Assembly: GCF_000744815.1 (NCBI RefSeq)
Contig: NZ_JQMQ01000005.1
Coordinates: 1,682,055 to 1,746,054, forward strand
DNA: 64,000 bases
Direction of reading: 5' to 3'
Origin: Phaeacidiphilus oryzae TH49
GTDB lineage: Bacteria; Actinomycetota; Actinomycetes; Streptomycetales; Streptomycetaceae
Under the pieces are notes generated by a model. The model was not told the DNA's origin. It did no database searches and saw nothing but the letters and a program-made list of their open reading frames with translations. Below, piece by piece: positions 35,886-44,597 of the stretch. A program made the position numbers and the translations under genes. The number at the start of each line of letters is the position of its first letter. Position 1 is the stretch's first letter.

Positions 35886-37187
35886 TCAGATCACTCCCTC
35901 GGCCCGCAGAGCGGCCAGTTCCTGCTCGTCGACGCCGAGTTCGGCGTACACCTGGTCGTTGTGCTCGCCCAGCAGGGGCGAGGTCCGCACGTCCACCGGG
36001 GAGTCGGACAGCCGCAGCGGGCAGCCGACGGTGCGGAAGGTGCCGCGCTCGGGGTGGTCGACCTCGACCACGGCTCCGAGTTCGGCGAGGGTCTCGTCCT
36101 CGATCAGCTCGCGGGTGGACATGATCGGGCCGCACGGGATGTCGTGGGCGTTGAGCGCCTCCATCACCTCGCGCTTGGAGTGGTGCTCGGTCCACTCCTC
36201 GACCATCGCGAACATCTTGTCCAGCTTGGGCAGCCGGGCCTGCGGGGTCGCCCACTCCGGGTCCTCGACCAGCTCGGGACGGCCGATCAGGCGGGCCAGC
36301 GGGGCCCAGCCCTGGGGTTGGACGATCACGTAGATGTAGTCGTTCGGGCCGCCGGGGGCGCAGCGCACCGCCCAGCCGGGCTGGCCGCCGCCGGAGGCGT
36401 TGCCGGAGCGGGGCACCTCGTCGCCGAAGGACTCGTTGGGGTACTCGCCGAGCGGGCCGTGGGCGAGCCGCTGCTGGTCGCGGAGCTTGACCCGGCAGAG
36501 GTTCAGCACCGCCTCCTGCATGGCGACCTGGACCCGCTGGCCCTTTCCGGTCTGCTCGCGCTGGAGCAGTGCGGCGAGGATGCCGGCCACCAGGTGGATG
36601 CCGGTGCCGGAGTCGCCGATCTGGGCGCCGGTCGCGGTCGGCGGGCCGTCCTCGAAGCCGGTGGTGGCCATCGAGCCGCCCATCGCCTGGGCGATCACCT
36701 CGTACGCCTTGAAGTGGGCGTATTTCCCCGGGCCGAAGCCCTTGATGGAGGCGTAGACCAGCCGGGGGTTGAGGGCGTGGAGGGTCTCCCAGTCGAAGCC
36801 GAAGCGGTCGACGACGCCCGGGCCGAAGTTCTCCACCAGCACGTCCGAGCGGCGGACCAGCTCGCGGAAGAGCTCCTTGCCCTTCTCCGACTTCATGTTG
36901 AGGGTGATGCTGCGCTTGTTGCAGTTGAGCATCGTGAAGTAGAGGCTGTCGACGTCCGGGAGGTCGCGGAGCTGACCCCGGGTCACGTCGCCCCTTCCGG
37001 GGGCCTCCAGCTTCACCACGTCGGCACCCAGCCAGGCCAGCAACTGCGTCGCGCTGGGCCCGGACTGAACGTGGGTCATGTCCAGCACCCGCACTCCGGC
37101 GAGCGCCTTCCCGGCACTGCTGCCGCCGCCGGCTCCGGCCGTGGCAGCGGTCTCTGCGGTCGTCTCGGTCACAGTCGTCTCGGTCAC
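35886..37187 (-). CDS. frc: CaiB/BaiF-family CoA-transferase (formyl-CoA:oxalate type)
   Basis: A 433-residue family III CoA-transferase. [20 protein letters not shown] and [10 protein letters not shown] are hallmark sequences of formyl-CoA:oxalate transferase; the catalytic Asp is D192 in IGDSGTGIH, and the glycine loop SGGGQPGWA, which shields the aspartyl-CoA intermediate in Frc, is present. It should transfer CoA from formyl-CoA or a similar donor to oxalate. The first 25 residues are Thr/Ala/Gly-rich. GTG 37187 overlaps the stop of a 39-codon ORF (GTGA). Oxalyl-CoA decarboxylase, the usual partner, is not in the window, so the name is a good but unproven match. Confidence 0.85.
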   Translation of the reverse strand: MTETTVTETTAETAATAGAGGGSSAGKALAGVRVLDMTHVQSGPSATQLLAWLGADVVKLEAPGRGDVTRGQLRDLPDVDSLYFTMLNCNKRSITLNMKSEKGKELFRELVRRSDVLVENFGPGVVDRFGFDWETLHALNPRLVYASIKGFGPGKYAHFKAYEVIAQAMGGSMATTGFEDGPPTATGAQIGDSGTGIHLVAGILAALLQREQTGKGQRVQVAMQEAVLNLCRVKLRDQQRLAHGPLGEYPNESFGDEVPRSGNASGGGQPGWAVRCAPGGPNDYIYVIVQPQGWAPLARLIGRPELVEDPEWATPQARLPKLDKMFAMVEEWTEHHSKREVMEALNAHDIPCGPIMSTRELIEDETLAELGAVVEVDHPERGTFRTVGCPLRLSDSPVDVRTSPLLGEHNDQVYAELGVDEQELAALRAEGVI

Positions 37188-37303
37188 AGCGGTCGCCTCC
37201 CTCGCTGCTGCGCGGCCCGGTTCCGGGTGTCGGTGCGCACGTCGATCAGTGGCGGACGCCCGCCGTTGGACGCCGACTCGGTGCCGGCGCTCTCGCTCTG
37301 CAC
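37184..37303 (-). CDS. Putative 39-residue small protein coupled to frc
   Basis: GTG 37303 is preceded by AAGGGAG eight bases upstream and opens a 39-codon frame ending in TGA that overlaps the frc GTG by 4 bp, exactly the coupling pattern used between confirmed genes in this window. The peptide is Ser/Glu/Gly-rich in its first half and Arg-rich at the end ([17 protein letters not shown]), with PPLIDVRTD in the middle. I recognise no family. It could be a small protein of the oxalate module, or a leader peptide that feeds ribosomes to frc. Its position downstream of the candidate operator is consistent with being first in the operon. Confidence 0.5.
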   Translation of the reverse strand: MQSESAGTESASNGGRPPLIDVRTDTRNRAAQQRGRRPL

Positions 37304-37347
37304 TGGTTCAACTCCCTTGCTCGCGGGTGCTCGCCTGAGGCGGCCCC

Positions 37348-37368
37348 GGATTGCATACCGTATGGAGT
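37348..37368. promoter_or_regulatory. Palindromic operator upstream of the oxalate module
   Basis: GGATTGCATAC-C-GTATGG and the following AGT form a 21-bp element with a CATAC-N-GTATG core. It lies 45 bp upstream of the 39-codon ORF and is nearly identical to the element at 38801-38821. A GntR-type (FCD) regulator is a plausible ligand because these bind ATAC/GTAT palindromes and a GntR gene with the same half-site is 10 kb away. Confidence 0.55.
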
Positions 37369-37451
37369 AGACCCCATGGTTGACCCCCGGGGGCGGGCTC
37401 GTCCAGACCTCTGCGCGAATTTCTGGCGGATCGACGGCGGCCGGGGGCCGC

Positions 37452-38788
37452 TCAGCCGGGAAGGACGGGGCGGCGCACCTCGCGGGTGGCCCGGACGGCG
37501 AGCGCGGACGCCAGGGCGAGGGCGGCGCCGGTCGCCGCGGCGGCGGCCGGCGGCAGGGCGGCGGCCGCGAGACCCGCGCCGATCGGGGCGCCCAGCGCCT
37601 TGGCGCTGTACACCGCCGCGCAGGTGCCGGCGGAGTCCTCGTCCGCGTCCCCGAACCGGCGCCTGACCAGCGCCACCAGCAAGGGATAGCAGGCGCCCGT
37701 GCCGGCCCCGGCGAGGAGCGCGAAGGGCGCGGCCGCGAGCTCACCGAGGAGGGCGGGCGGCACCGGGGCCGTGGCCGGCCCCCGCCCGAGCCGGCGAAGA
37801 GGCCGAGCTGGCCGACCGCCGCCAGGGCCAACCCCGCCGCCGGGGCCCGCCGTTGGCCCAGCCGCCCGGAGACCCGGCCGGAGGCCAGCCGGCCGAGGAC
37901 GCTGCCGGCCGCCAGCACCCCCGCGAGCGCGGGATGCGAGGTGCCGAGCCGCCCCAGATCGAGCACCGCGACCGCGGTGGTTCCGAGGACCGCCGCGAAG
38001 AGCAGCCGTCCGGCCCCGGTGGCCAGCGCCTGGCGCGGCGAACGCCCTTGCCGGGCACGCCGGTTGGCCCGCGCCAGGGCCCAGGCCCTGGGGTCGGTGC
38101 CGGCCGGCCACCAGCCGGGCGGCGGTTCCGGGGCGAGCAGCGCGTAGCCCAGCAGGGTGCAGCCGAAGGCCCCGGCCAGGGCGAGGCGGAGGAACGGCGG
38201 CCGGCCGTCCGCCCCGGCGAGCAGCAGCAGCGCGGCGCCCGCCGGATAGGCGGCGGTCACCAGCCCGGCCGCGGTCCGCACCCGCTCCGGGTACCAGCGG
38301 ACGGCGCTGCCGAGGCAGTAGGAGTAGAGCACTCCGGCACCGAGCCCGCCGAGGGCGCAGGCGACCAGGGCCGCGAGCCCCGCCGGACCTCCGCCGCCGG
38401 CGAGCGCCGTGCCGGTCGTGAGTACCGTGCCGGTGAGCCCCGCGCCGCCGGCGAGCGCCGTGCCGCCGACCGCGCACGCCCCGGCGGCGGCGAGGACACC
38501 GGCGCGCGGCCCCCGCTCAGCCGTGGAGGCGCGGGCCCCGAGCAGCGCGCCCAGCCCCTGCGTGAACATCCACAGGCCCAGCGCGCACAACACCCTCACG
38601 CGCCCGGCGCCCTGAACCTCCGTCGCGCCCCCGCCGAAGACCATCCCGAACCCGTACTGCGGAAGTCCCGCGCAGGCCATCACCGCACACCCGGCGACCA
38701 GGACCCACCTGCGCGAACAGCCCAGCAGCGCACGGTCGTCCAGGCCGACCAACCGCCGGCGCCCGTAGTAGTCGCCGATCACCCGCAC
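37452..38788 (-). pseudogene. Frameshifted OFA-like MFS transporter
   Basis: Two adjoining minus-strand frames together give a complete 12-helix transporter. The N-terminal part (to about 37785) ends in VGQLGLFAGSGGG and then reads into nonsense. The C-terminal part resumes one frame over with PATAPVPPALLGELAAAPFALL and ends at 37452 (REVRRPVLPG). Adding one base to the C5 run at 37779-37783 restores one open frame. The protein is related to the OFA transporter at 32257 (YYGRRR start, GAGVLYSYCLGSAVRWYPERVR, YSAKALGAPIGAG). Start is uncertain: GTG 38788 is used because the ATG at 38809 lies inside a putative operator. It may be a true pseudogene or an assembly error. Confidence 0.75.
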
Positions 38789-38800
38789 CGCATGCCCAGA

Positions 38801-38821
38801 GGATTGCATACAGTATGGGGT
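38801..38821. promoter_or_regulatory. Palindromic operator upstream of the broken OFA-like gene
   Basis: GGATTGCATAC-A-GTATGG followed by GGT matches the 37348-37368 element at 19 of 21 positions. It sits just before the transporter gene, so both transporter units appear to answer to the same regulator. Confidence 0.55.
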
Positions 38822-39061
38822 CCCCCTGGAGCACGATCCCTACACATCCGCCCGAACGCCCGGCGAACATCGGGGACCCACAACAAACAGTTGTTCCATT
38901 GGTCTCAAAACCGGACTTATATACCACCGACTCGCTCACGGCGTCGGCGTTTTCCTCCAACTCTGGCATATGCGCTCGCCAGTGGCCGAACGGGTCTACG
39001 CTGACGCGCCATCAGGATCAGATCGCTGACAGATACCGAGACCACCTCCGAGGGATCGCCG

Positions 39062-40918
39062 ATGGTTCGCTCCGGATCCTCCCCAGGCCCCGACCCCGCC
39101 CACCCGTACGCCCCGCATCCGGCGATCGAACCGGCACTGCCCCCGGCCCCACCCGCGCGCTCCGCCCGCTGGATATCCGTCCTCGCCTGGCTGGTCCCGC
39201 CCGCGCTCACCGCGGCGGCCACCGCCGTCGCCGTGCCCTACCTCCCCGCCGACTCCCGGTCGGCGATCGGCTGGGCAGGCGGCATCGCCACCCTCGTGGT
39301 GCTGTTGGTCTCCTTCGAGGCCGGCCGCCGCGGGCGCCGGATGATCGCCCTGCGGCGGGCCGACGCCGAGCACAGCCGCCAGCTGACGGACCATCAGACC
39401 CTCCAGGCGGCCGAGGCCATCCGGCTCTCCGGGCTGCTGCCGGAGGCGATCGCCCGGCTGAGCGAGGGCGAGGCGCCGGACGAGATCGTCAACAGCCTCG
39501 CGCAGCCCCGCCCGCCGGAGAACACCCCACTGCCCGGCCCGTACCGGACCGTGCTGCGGTCCGTGGTCCAGGCGATCAAGAACGAGGCCGACCTCCGCGA
39601 CTCGGCCCAGCACGCCTTCGTCAACATCGCCCGCCGGGTGCAGGCCATCGTCCACCAGCAGGCCAAGGACCTGCGGGAGATGGAGGACAGGCACGGCCGC
39701 AACCCGGAGGTCTTCGGCGACCTGCTGCGGATCGACCACGGGACCGCCCTGGTCGGCCGGCTCGCCGACTCCATCGCGGTGCTCGGCGGGGCCCGCCCGG
39801 GCCGGCAGTGGCACCGCGACATCCCGCTCTACAGCGTGCTGCGCGGAGCGATGTCCCGGATCCTCGACTACCAGCGGGTGGACCTCCACTCGGTGGCAGA
39901 GGTCGCCATCAAGGGCCAGACGGTCGAACCGCTCATCCACGCACTGGCCGAGCTGCTGGACAACGCGACCCGCTACTCGCCCCCGCAGACCCGCGTCCAC
40001 CTCACCGCGGTCGAGGTGCAGGCGGGGGTCGCAGTGGAGATAGAGGACGGCGGCGTAGGCCTCAGCGACGAGGCCCAGGCGCGTGCCGAACTGGTGCTGC
40101 GGCAGGCCGGAGAGGCGGCCGGCTTCGACCTCTCCGACCTCGGCGAGACCCCGAGGCTCGGCCTCTCGGTGGCCGGTCGGCTGGCCAAGTCGCACCGCTT
40201 CCAGATCTCGCTGCGGCCCTCCGCGTACTCCGGGGTCCGCGCCGTGCTGGTGGTCCCGCAGGAGCACCTGGCCCCGACGCAGCCGGACACCCGCGGACCG
40301 CGCTGGATGGCGGCCGGCCAGCAGCCGCCCCAGGGCGCGCCGCGGCGGGGCGGCGGCTCCCCGTGGGTGCCCCGGGTCGAGGACCCGGACCAGGCACTCA
40401 GGCACCCGAAGCTCCCCAGGACCCCGTACGAGGAGACCCCGGAGGCCGTGCCCTCCGTTCTCCAGGAGGCCATGCCGCGGGCCCAGGCCGCCGCCCGGCG
40501 CCGCGAGCAGCGGCCGGCGAGGCCGAAGCAGCAGCCGTCCCAGTCCCCGATGGTCGGCCTCCTCGACGAGCAGCCGGTCGAGCCCTACACCATCAACGAC
40601 AACGGGCTGCCGCAGCGCCGCCGGCACTCCTTCGGCACCAACCCGTACGGGGCGGCCGGACCGGCCCTTCCGGGCACCCGCTCCGCCGCCGGCGGGCCGG
40701 CGGGCGGTGCGGCGGGCAACGACGTCGAGCCCGGGCTCTGGCTGGCCGCCTTCACCGAGGGCATCTCCGGCGGCAACCCGGGGGCCGACGAGGCCGCTCC
40801 GGCGTCCGGCTCCGGGACCGGGACCGGGAGCGGGACCTCTGCCGGGAACGTGACCGACCAGGAGCACCACGCCGAAGGCCCCACAGGCTCTGACGACGAG
40901 GAGGGCAGGCAGTCGTGA
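39062..40918 (+). CDS. cvnA: Conservon sensor histidine kinase-like protein
   Basis: A 618-residue CvnA-type protein, the first gene of a conservon. Two transmembrane helices (about 38-58 and 67-86) enclose a very short external loop, so it probably senses signals in or at the membrane. A cytoplasmic helical region follows (QHAFVNIARRVQAIVHQQ), then an HATPase domain (about 280-400) with the N-box LAELLDNATRYSPP and EDGGVGLSD. The C-terminal 200 residues are low-complexity, rich in Pro, Gly, Ala and Arg, and probably bind partners. GAGGG precedes ATG 39062. The 3' end overlaps cvnB by 4 bp. Confidence 0.9.
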   Translation: MVRSGSSPGPDPAHPYAPHPAIEPALPPAPPARSARWISVLAWLVPPALTAAATAVAVPYLPADSRSAIGWAGGIATLVVLLVSFEAGRRGRRMIALRRADAEHSRQLTDHQTLQAAEAIRLSGLLPEAIARLSEGEAPDEIVNSLAQPRPPENTPLPGPYRTVLRSVVQAIKNEADLRDSAQHAFVNIARRVQAIVHQQAKDLREMEDRHGRNPEVFGDLLRIDHGTALVGRLADSIAVLGGARPGRQWHRDIPLYSVLRGAMSRILDYQRVDLHSVAEVAIKGQTVEPLIHALAELLDNATRYSPPQTRVHLTAVEVQAGVAVEIEDGGVGLSDEAQARAELVLRQAGEAAGFDLSDLGETPRLGLSVAGRLAKSHRFQISLRPSAYSGVRAVLVVPQEHLAPTQPDTRGPRWMAAGQQPPQGAPRRGGGSPWVPRVEDPDQALRHPKLPRTPYEETPEAVPSVLQEAMPRAQAAARRREQRPARPKQQPSQSPMVGLLDEQPVEPYTINDNGLPQRRRHSFGTNPYGAAGPALPGTRSAAGGPAGGAAGNDVEPGLWLAAFTEGISGGNPGADEAAPASGSGTGTGSGTSAGNVTDQEHHAEGPTGSDDEEGRQS

Positions 40919-41361
40919 CGACTCCGCTCCGTCCGCAGATGGACTGGATGCTCAAGGACCTAATCAACGGCGTACCGCAGACCCGCCATGTGGTGCTGCT
41001 CTCCTCGGACGGCCTGCGGATGGCCCAGTGCTCCGCGGAACCGGACGCGACGGCCGCCTCGGACGCGGCCGACCGCCTGGCCGCGGCCTGCGCCGGACTG
41101 CAGAGCCTCTCCACCGCCGTGGCGCGGGAGTTCCCGCACAGCGACGGCCGGATGCGTCTTGTGGTCATCGAGGTCAACGGCGGCTTCTTCTACCTGATGG
41201 CGGCCGGCCCGGGAGCGTACCTCGCGGTGCTCGCCGACGAGGGCGTGGACGCCGGCCTGATGGGGATGCAGATGCGCGACCTGGTGGCCAGGATCGGCGG
41301 CCACCTCACCGCGCCTCCCAGGTCCGGCGCCGCCCGGACGGAGGGCAGGGTGACCTCGTGA
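40915..41361 (+). CDS. cvnB: Conservon roadblock/LC7 protein
   Basis: A 148-residue roadblock/LC7-domain protein, CvnB in the conservon scheme. MDWMLKDLINGVPQTRHVVLLSSDGL is the family start and GMQMRDLVARIGGHL the end of the domain. Roadblock proteins act as regulators or nucleotide-exchange partners of small GTPases; here the partner would be the GTPase two genes downstream. GTG 40915 overlaps the cvnA stop and its own stop overlaps cvnC, so all members are stoichiometrically coupled. Confidence 0.93.
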   Translation: MTTPLRPQMDWMLKDLINGVPQTRHVVLLSSDGLRMAQCSAEPDATAASDAADRLAAACAGLQSLSTAVAREFPHSDGRMRLVVIEVNGGFFYLMAAGPGAYLAVLADEGVDAGLMGMQMRDLVARIGGHLTAPPRSGAARTEGRVTS

Positions 41362-42110
41362 GCTCCGACCATCCCGACGGTCGTTCGGAGTTCCCGGACC
41401 TCCCGGAGCTCCCCGACCGCCGCAGCCATCGCCCCGGCGGGTCCCCGCCGGGGCTGCCCGGCCGCCACGGCCGCCGTCCGGCCCAGGAGGGCGGCGGCGC
41501 CGGCCGGGCCGGGCCCGACCGGCCGGCGGACCGCCCGCTGAACCGCGAGTTCGACCGCGGCACCGGCCGCGGCGGCCGCGACTTCGACGCCGAGTTCGGT
41601 CCCGGCCTCGGGGCCGACTTCGGCTCCGACCTCGGCCCCGACCTGGGCACCGGTCTGGGTCCCGACTTCGGGCGGAGCTTCGGCTCGGACTTCGACCCGG
41701 ACTTCGACCCGGCCGGCGGAGCCGCCGACGGCTCCCTCACCGGCGCCGGCGGCGAGGGCGAGGGCTCCGGCGGCGAGGCCGAGGACCCCGAGCGGCTGTA
41801 CGTCATCACCGGCGGCCGCAGCGGCTCCCGCGGCCAGGCGCCCCTCGACCTGGTCACCCTGATCGTCGCCCGCGCGGTACCCGAGCCGAGGATGCAGCCG
41901 GAGCACGTCGCCATCCTGCGGATGTGCCAGTACCCGCTGTCCGTCGCGGAGTTGTCGGCGTACCTCCAGCTGCCCGCCACCGCGCTCACGGTGCTGCTGA
42001 CCGACCTGCTGTCGGACGGCCGGGTGGAGTCCCGCGCCCCCGTACCGACCGCCTCGCTGCCCGACCCCGACCTCCTCGAAGCGGTGATCCATGGACTCCA
42101 GAAGCTCTGA
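41358..42110 (+). CDS. cvnC: Conservon DUF742 protein with disordered N-terminal repeat region
   Basis: A 250-residue CvnC. The DUF742 domain occupies about residues 145-250 (LYVITGGRSG... LDLVTLIVAR... CQYPLSVAELSAYLQLP... LLSDLL-like end) and resembles a winged helix. The N-terminal half is unusually long: residues 75-119 repeat Phe-Gly/Phe-Asp units (FGPGLGADFGSDLGPDLG and FGSDFDPDFDP), preceded by Pro/Arg/Gly-rich sequence. Usual CvnC proteins are about 120-200 residues. GTG 41358 overlaps cvnB by 4 bp, so the extension belongs to the gene. Its last codons overlap cvnD by 20 bp. Confidence 0.88.
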   Translation: MSSDHPDGRSEFPDLPELPDRRSHRPGGSPPGLPGRHGRRPAQEGGGAGRAGPDRPADRPLNREFDRGTGRGGRDFDAEFGPGLGADFGSDLGPDLGTGLGPDFGRSFGSDFDPDFDPAGGAADGSLTGAGGEGEGSGGEAEDPERLYVITGGRSGSRGQAPLDLVTLIVARAVPEPRMQPEHVAILRMCQYPLSVAELSAYLQLPATALTVLLTDLLSDGRVESRAPVPTASLPDPDLLEAVIHGLQKL

Positions 42111-43008
42111 TCCGCACGGCGGCCTGCCCGGCCACGGGGCCCCGAGCGGCTCTGCCGGCCACGGCGCCGCCGACGGTTCGTCCTATCCCCAGCGGCCGCC
42201 CGAGCACGGGCATGTCGGGCCGCACTCGGAGGTCTCGGCGGAGATATCGAAGCGGATCGGGGAGCGGCTCGGCGACCGGCTGGCCACCGCCGGTCCGGCC
42301 CCCGAGGACACCCTCCCGGAGACCGCCGCCGCGGCGGTGAAGATCGTGATCGTCGGCGGCTTCGGCGTGGGCAAGACCACCATGGTCGGCTCGGTCAGCG
42401 AGATCCGCCCGCTCACCACCGAGGAGACGATGACCACCGCCGGGGTCGGCATCGACGACCTCGAGGGCCTGGAGCACAAGACCGAGACCACGGTGGCCAT
42501 GGACTTCGGCCGGATCAGCCTCAACGAGCGGCTGATCCTCTATCTGTTCGGGACCCCCGGCCAGGAGCGGTTCTGGTTCCTCTGGCACGGCCTCTTCGAG
42601 GGCGCGCTGGGCGCGGTCGTCCTGGTCGACACCCGCCGGCTGGAGGTGAGCTTCGACGTCCTCGGGCGGCTGGAGGAGCGCGGGGTCCCGTTCGTGGTGG
42701 CGGTGAACGCCTTCCCGCAGTCCCCTCAGCACCCGATCTCCGCGCTGCGCTCCGCCCTCGACCTGGGGCCGCACGTGCCGATCCTGGAGATGGACGCGCG
42801 GCTGCGCGCCTCCAGCCGGGACGTGCTCATCGAACTCGTCCGCCACCTGCGGACCCTGGCCCGCACCGGTGGCGCGCCCGGCGCCGGACCGGGCCGCCCC
42901 GCCCCGGACACGGGCGCGGGCGCCGCACCGAACGGCGCCGCCGCCGGCGGGTACGCCGCCGCCTCCACCGGCTCTCCCTCCCGTCCCTTCCCCTCGGAGC
43001 AGCTGTGA
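42091..43008 (+). CDS. cvnD: Conservon Ras-like GTPase
   Basis: A 305-residue ATP/GTP-binding protein of the conservon. P-loop GGFGVGKTT is at about residues 88-96; the switch-II motif FGTPGQERF and VNAFPQ (a degenerate NKxD-like position) follow. This is the small-GTPase family that couples the CvnA sensor to downstream responses in Streptomyces. N-terminal (about 1-60) and C-terminal (about 255-305) extensions are Pro/Gly/Ala-rich and flexible. ATG 42091 overlaps the end of cvnC; the stop overlaps the P450 start by 4 bp. Confidence 0.92.
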   Translation: MDSRSSDPHGGLPGHGAPSGSAGHGAADGSSYPQRPPEHGHVGPHSEVSAEISKRIGERLGDRLATAGPAPEDTLPETAAAAVKIVIVGGFGVGKTTMVGSVSEIRPLTTEETMTTAGVGIDDLEGLEHKTETTVAMDFGRISLNERLILYLFGTPGQERFWFLWHGLFEGALGAVVLVDTRRLEVSFDVLGRLEERGVPFVVAVNAFPQSPQHPISALRSALDLGPHVPILEMDARLRASSRDVLIELVRHLRTLARTGGAPGAGPGRPAPDTGAGAAPNGAAAGGYAAASTGSPSRPFPSEQL

Positions 43009-44468
43009 GCACCGACCAGACCGAAGTCGTACCCCGCAGAACCACCCCGCCGGAGGTCTCGCCCCCGCCCTCCTGCCCCGCGCACGGCTCCTACGCCGAG
43101 GTTGCGAAGGAGGGCCTGCCGAGGCTGTACGGCCCGGTGGCCGAGGCCGATCCGGAGGGGATCTACAACCATCTCCGTGAGCAGTACGGCTCGGTGGCGC
43201 CGGTCGCCCTGAACGGAGACGTGCCGGCCTGGCTGGTGCTCGGCTACCGGGAGGCGATGGACGTCGCCCGCACGCCGACCCGGTTCACCCGGGACGCCCG
43301 GCTCTGGACCGACCTGCTGCAGGGCCTGCTGCCGTCCGACTCCCCGCTGATCCCGATGGTCGGCTGGCGGCCGGACGCGGTCTCCCAGGACGGCCCCGAG
43401 CACCGCCGGCTGCGGTCGGCCCTCAACGACTCGATCAACCGCTTCGACCGGCTCGGCATGCGGCGGTTCATCCGGCACTACAGCGAGCAGCTGATCGACG
43501 GCTTCGCCGGGGACGGGCAGGCCGACCTGGCCGCCCAGTACGCCGGCTACCTGCCGATGATGGTGATGACCCGGATGGTGGGGCTCTCCGAGGAGTACGG
43601 CCCCCGGCTCGTCCAGGCCAGCTCGGACATGGTCTCCGGCACCGAACGGGCCCTGACCGCCAACCAGTTCGTCGGCGACACCCTCACCGAGCTGGTCCGC
43701 GAGCGCCACCACGCACCCGGCTACGACCTGGCCAGCTGGCTGATCGAGCACGAGGCCGCGCTCAACGACGACGAGGTGATGAACCACCTCCGGCTGGTGA
43801 TGATCGCCGCCAACGAGACCACCACCACGCTGATCGCCAACACCCTGCGGATGGTGCTCACCGACCCGCGCTTCCGCGCCTCGCTCACCGGCGGCCTGAT
43901 GACCGTGCCGGACGCGGTCGAGCAGGTGCTGTGGGACGAGCCGCCGCTGCAGGTCTGCCCGGCCCGGTTCGCCACCGAGGACACCGAGTTGGCGGACCGG
44001 CGGATCAGGGCCGGCGACATCCTGCTGCTGGGCCTCGCGGCCGGGAACACCGATCCGTACATCCGCCCCGACCCGGCGAAGCCGATGGAGGGGAACCGGG
44101 CGCACCTGGCCTTCAGCCGGGGCCCGCACGAGTGCCCCGGGCAGGACATCGGGCGTGCGATCACCGAGATCGCGGTGGACACCCTGCTCGCCCGGCTGCC
44201 GGACATCCGGCTCGCCGTCCCCGAGGAGGAGTTGAGCTACACGTCCTCGACCTGGGCGCGGCATCTGGACGCGCTGCCGGTGCGCTACGCGCCGACCGAG
44301 AACCAGCCGCGGCGGCCGATCTCCTCCGCCGCGGCGACGGCCGCCGCGGTGAGCGAGGCGCTGGCCTCCTCCGAGGAGGCCGTGGCCGCGGCGGCGCCCG
44401 CCCCGGTGCCGCCGCCCGCGCACTCCCGGATGCGGGCCTTCTGGCAGCGCCTCAAGGCCTGGTGGTGA
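43005..44468 (+). CDS. cvnE: Conservon cytochrome P450, CYP157-like
   Basis: A 487-residue P450. The haem-binding loop FSRGPHECPG carries the proximal Cys at residue 377 and the I-helix reads ANETTTT. At the K-helix, where ExxR is almost universal, the sequence is E306-Q-V-L-W310: no Arg. Loss of ExxR is the known hallmark of the CYP157 family in Streptomyces conservons. The last 45 residues are an Ala/Pro-rich tail. GTG 43005 overlaps cvnD. It ends the conservon and converges with a terpene synthase gene; whether it modifies that terpene is untested. Confidence 0.92.
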   Translation: MSTDQTEVVPRRTTPPEVSPPPSCPAHGSYAEVAKEGLPRLYGPVAEADPEGIYNHLREQYGSVAPVALNGDVPAWLVLGYREAMDVARTPTRFTRDARLWTDLLQGLLPSDSPLIPMVGWRPDAVSQDGPEHRRLRSALNDSINRFDRLGMRRFIRHYSEQLIDGFAGDGQADLAAQYAGYLPMMVMTRMVGLSEEYGPRLVQASSDMVSGTERALTANQFVGDTLTELVRERHHAPGYDLASWLIEHEAALNDDEVMNHLRLVMIAANETTTTLIANTLRMVLTDPRFRASLTGGLMTVPDAVEQVLWDEPPLQVCPARFATEDTELADRRIRAGDILLLGLAAGNTDPYIRPDPAKPMEGNRAHLAFSRGPHECPGQDIGRAITEIAVDTLLARLPDIRLAVPEEELSYTSSTWARHLDALPVRYAPTENQPRRPISSAAATAAAVSEALASSEEAVAAAAPAPVPPPAHSRMRAFWQRLKAWW

Positions 44469-44510
44469 CGGGCTGAACCCGCCGGGTGACGGGCTGAACC
44501 CGCCGTCCCG

Positions 44511-44575
44511 CAGGGGCCGGACACCGCGCGGCGAGGGGGCCGAACTCCCTTTCCGCGCGCGGTGTCCGGCCCCTG
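44511..44575. terminator. Bidirectional terminator between cvnE and terpene synthase
   Basis: Perfect 20-bp inverted repeats (44511-44530 and 44556-44575) enclose a 25-nt loop between convergent genes. It would end both transcripts. Just before it, a 21-bp sequence is repeated in tandem (44464-44484, 44485-44505) across the cvnE stop codon. Confidence 0.8.
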
Positions 44576-44597
44576 CCGGCTGTCGGTCCGCCGGGCG

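Noticed and set aside
33564-37370. 1268-residue plus-strand open frame
   Set aside because: It is antisense to the CoA ligase and CoA-transferase, with no recognisable domain.
38809-38811. ATG as start of the broken transporter
   Set aside because: It lies inside the conserved operator-like palindrome, so a downstream GTG was preferred.
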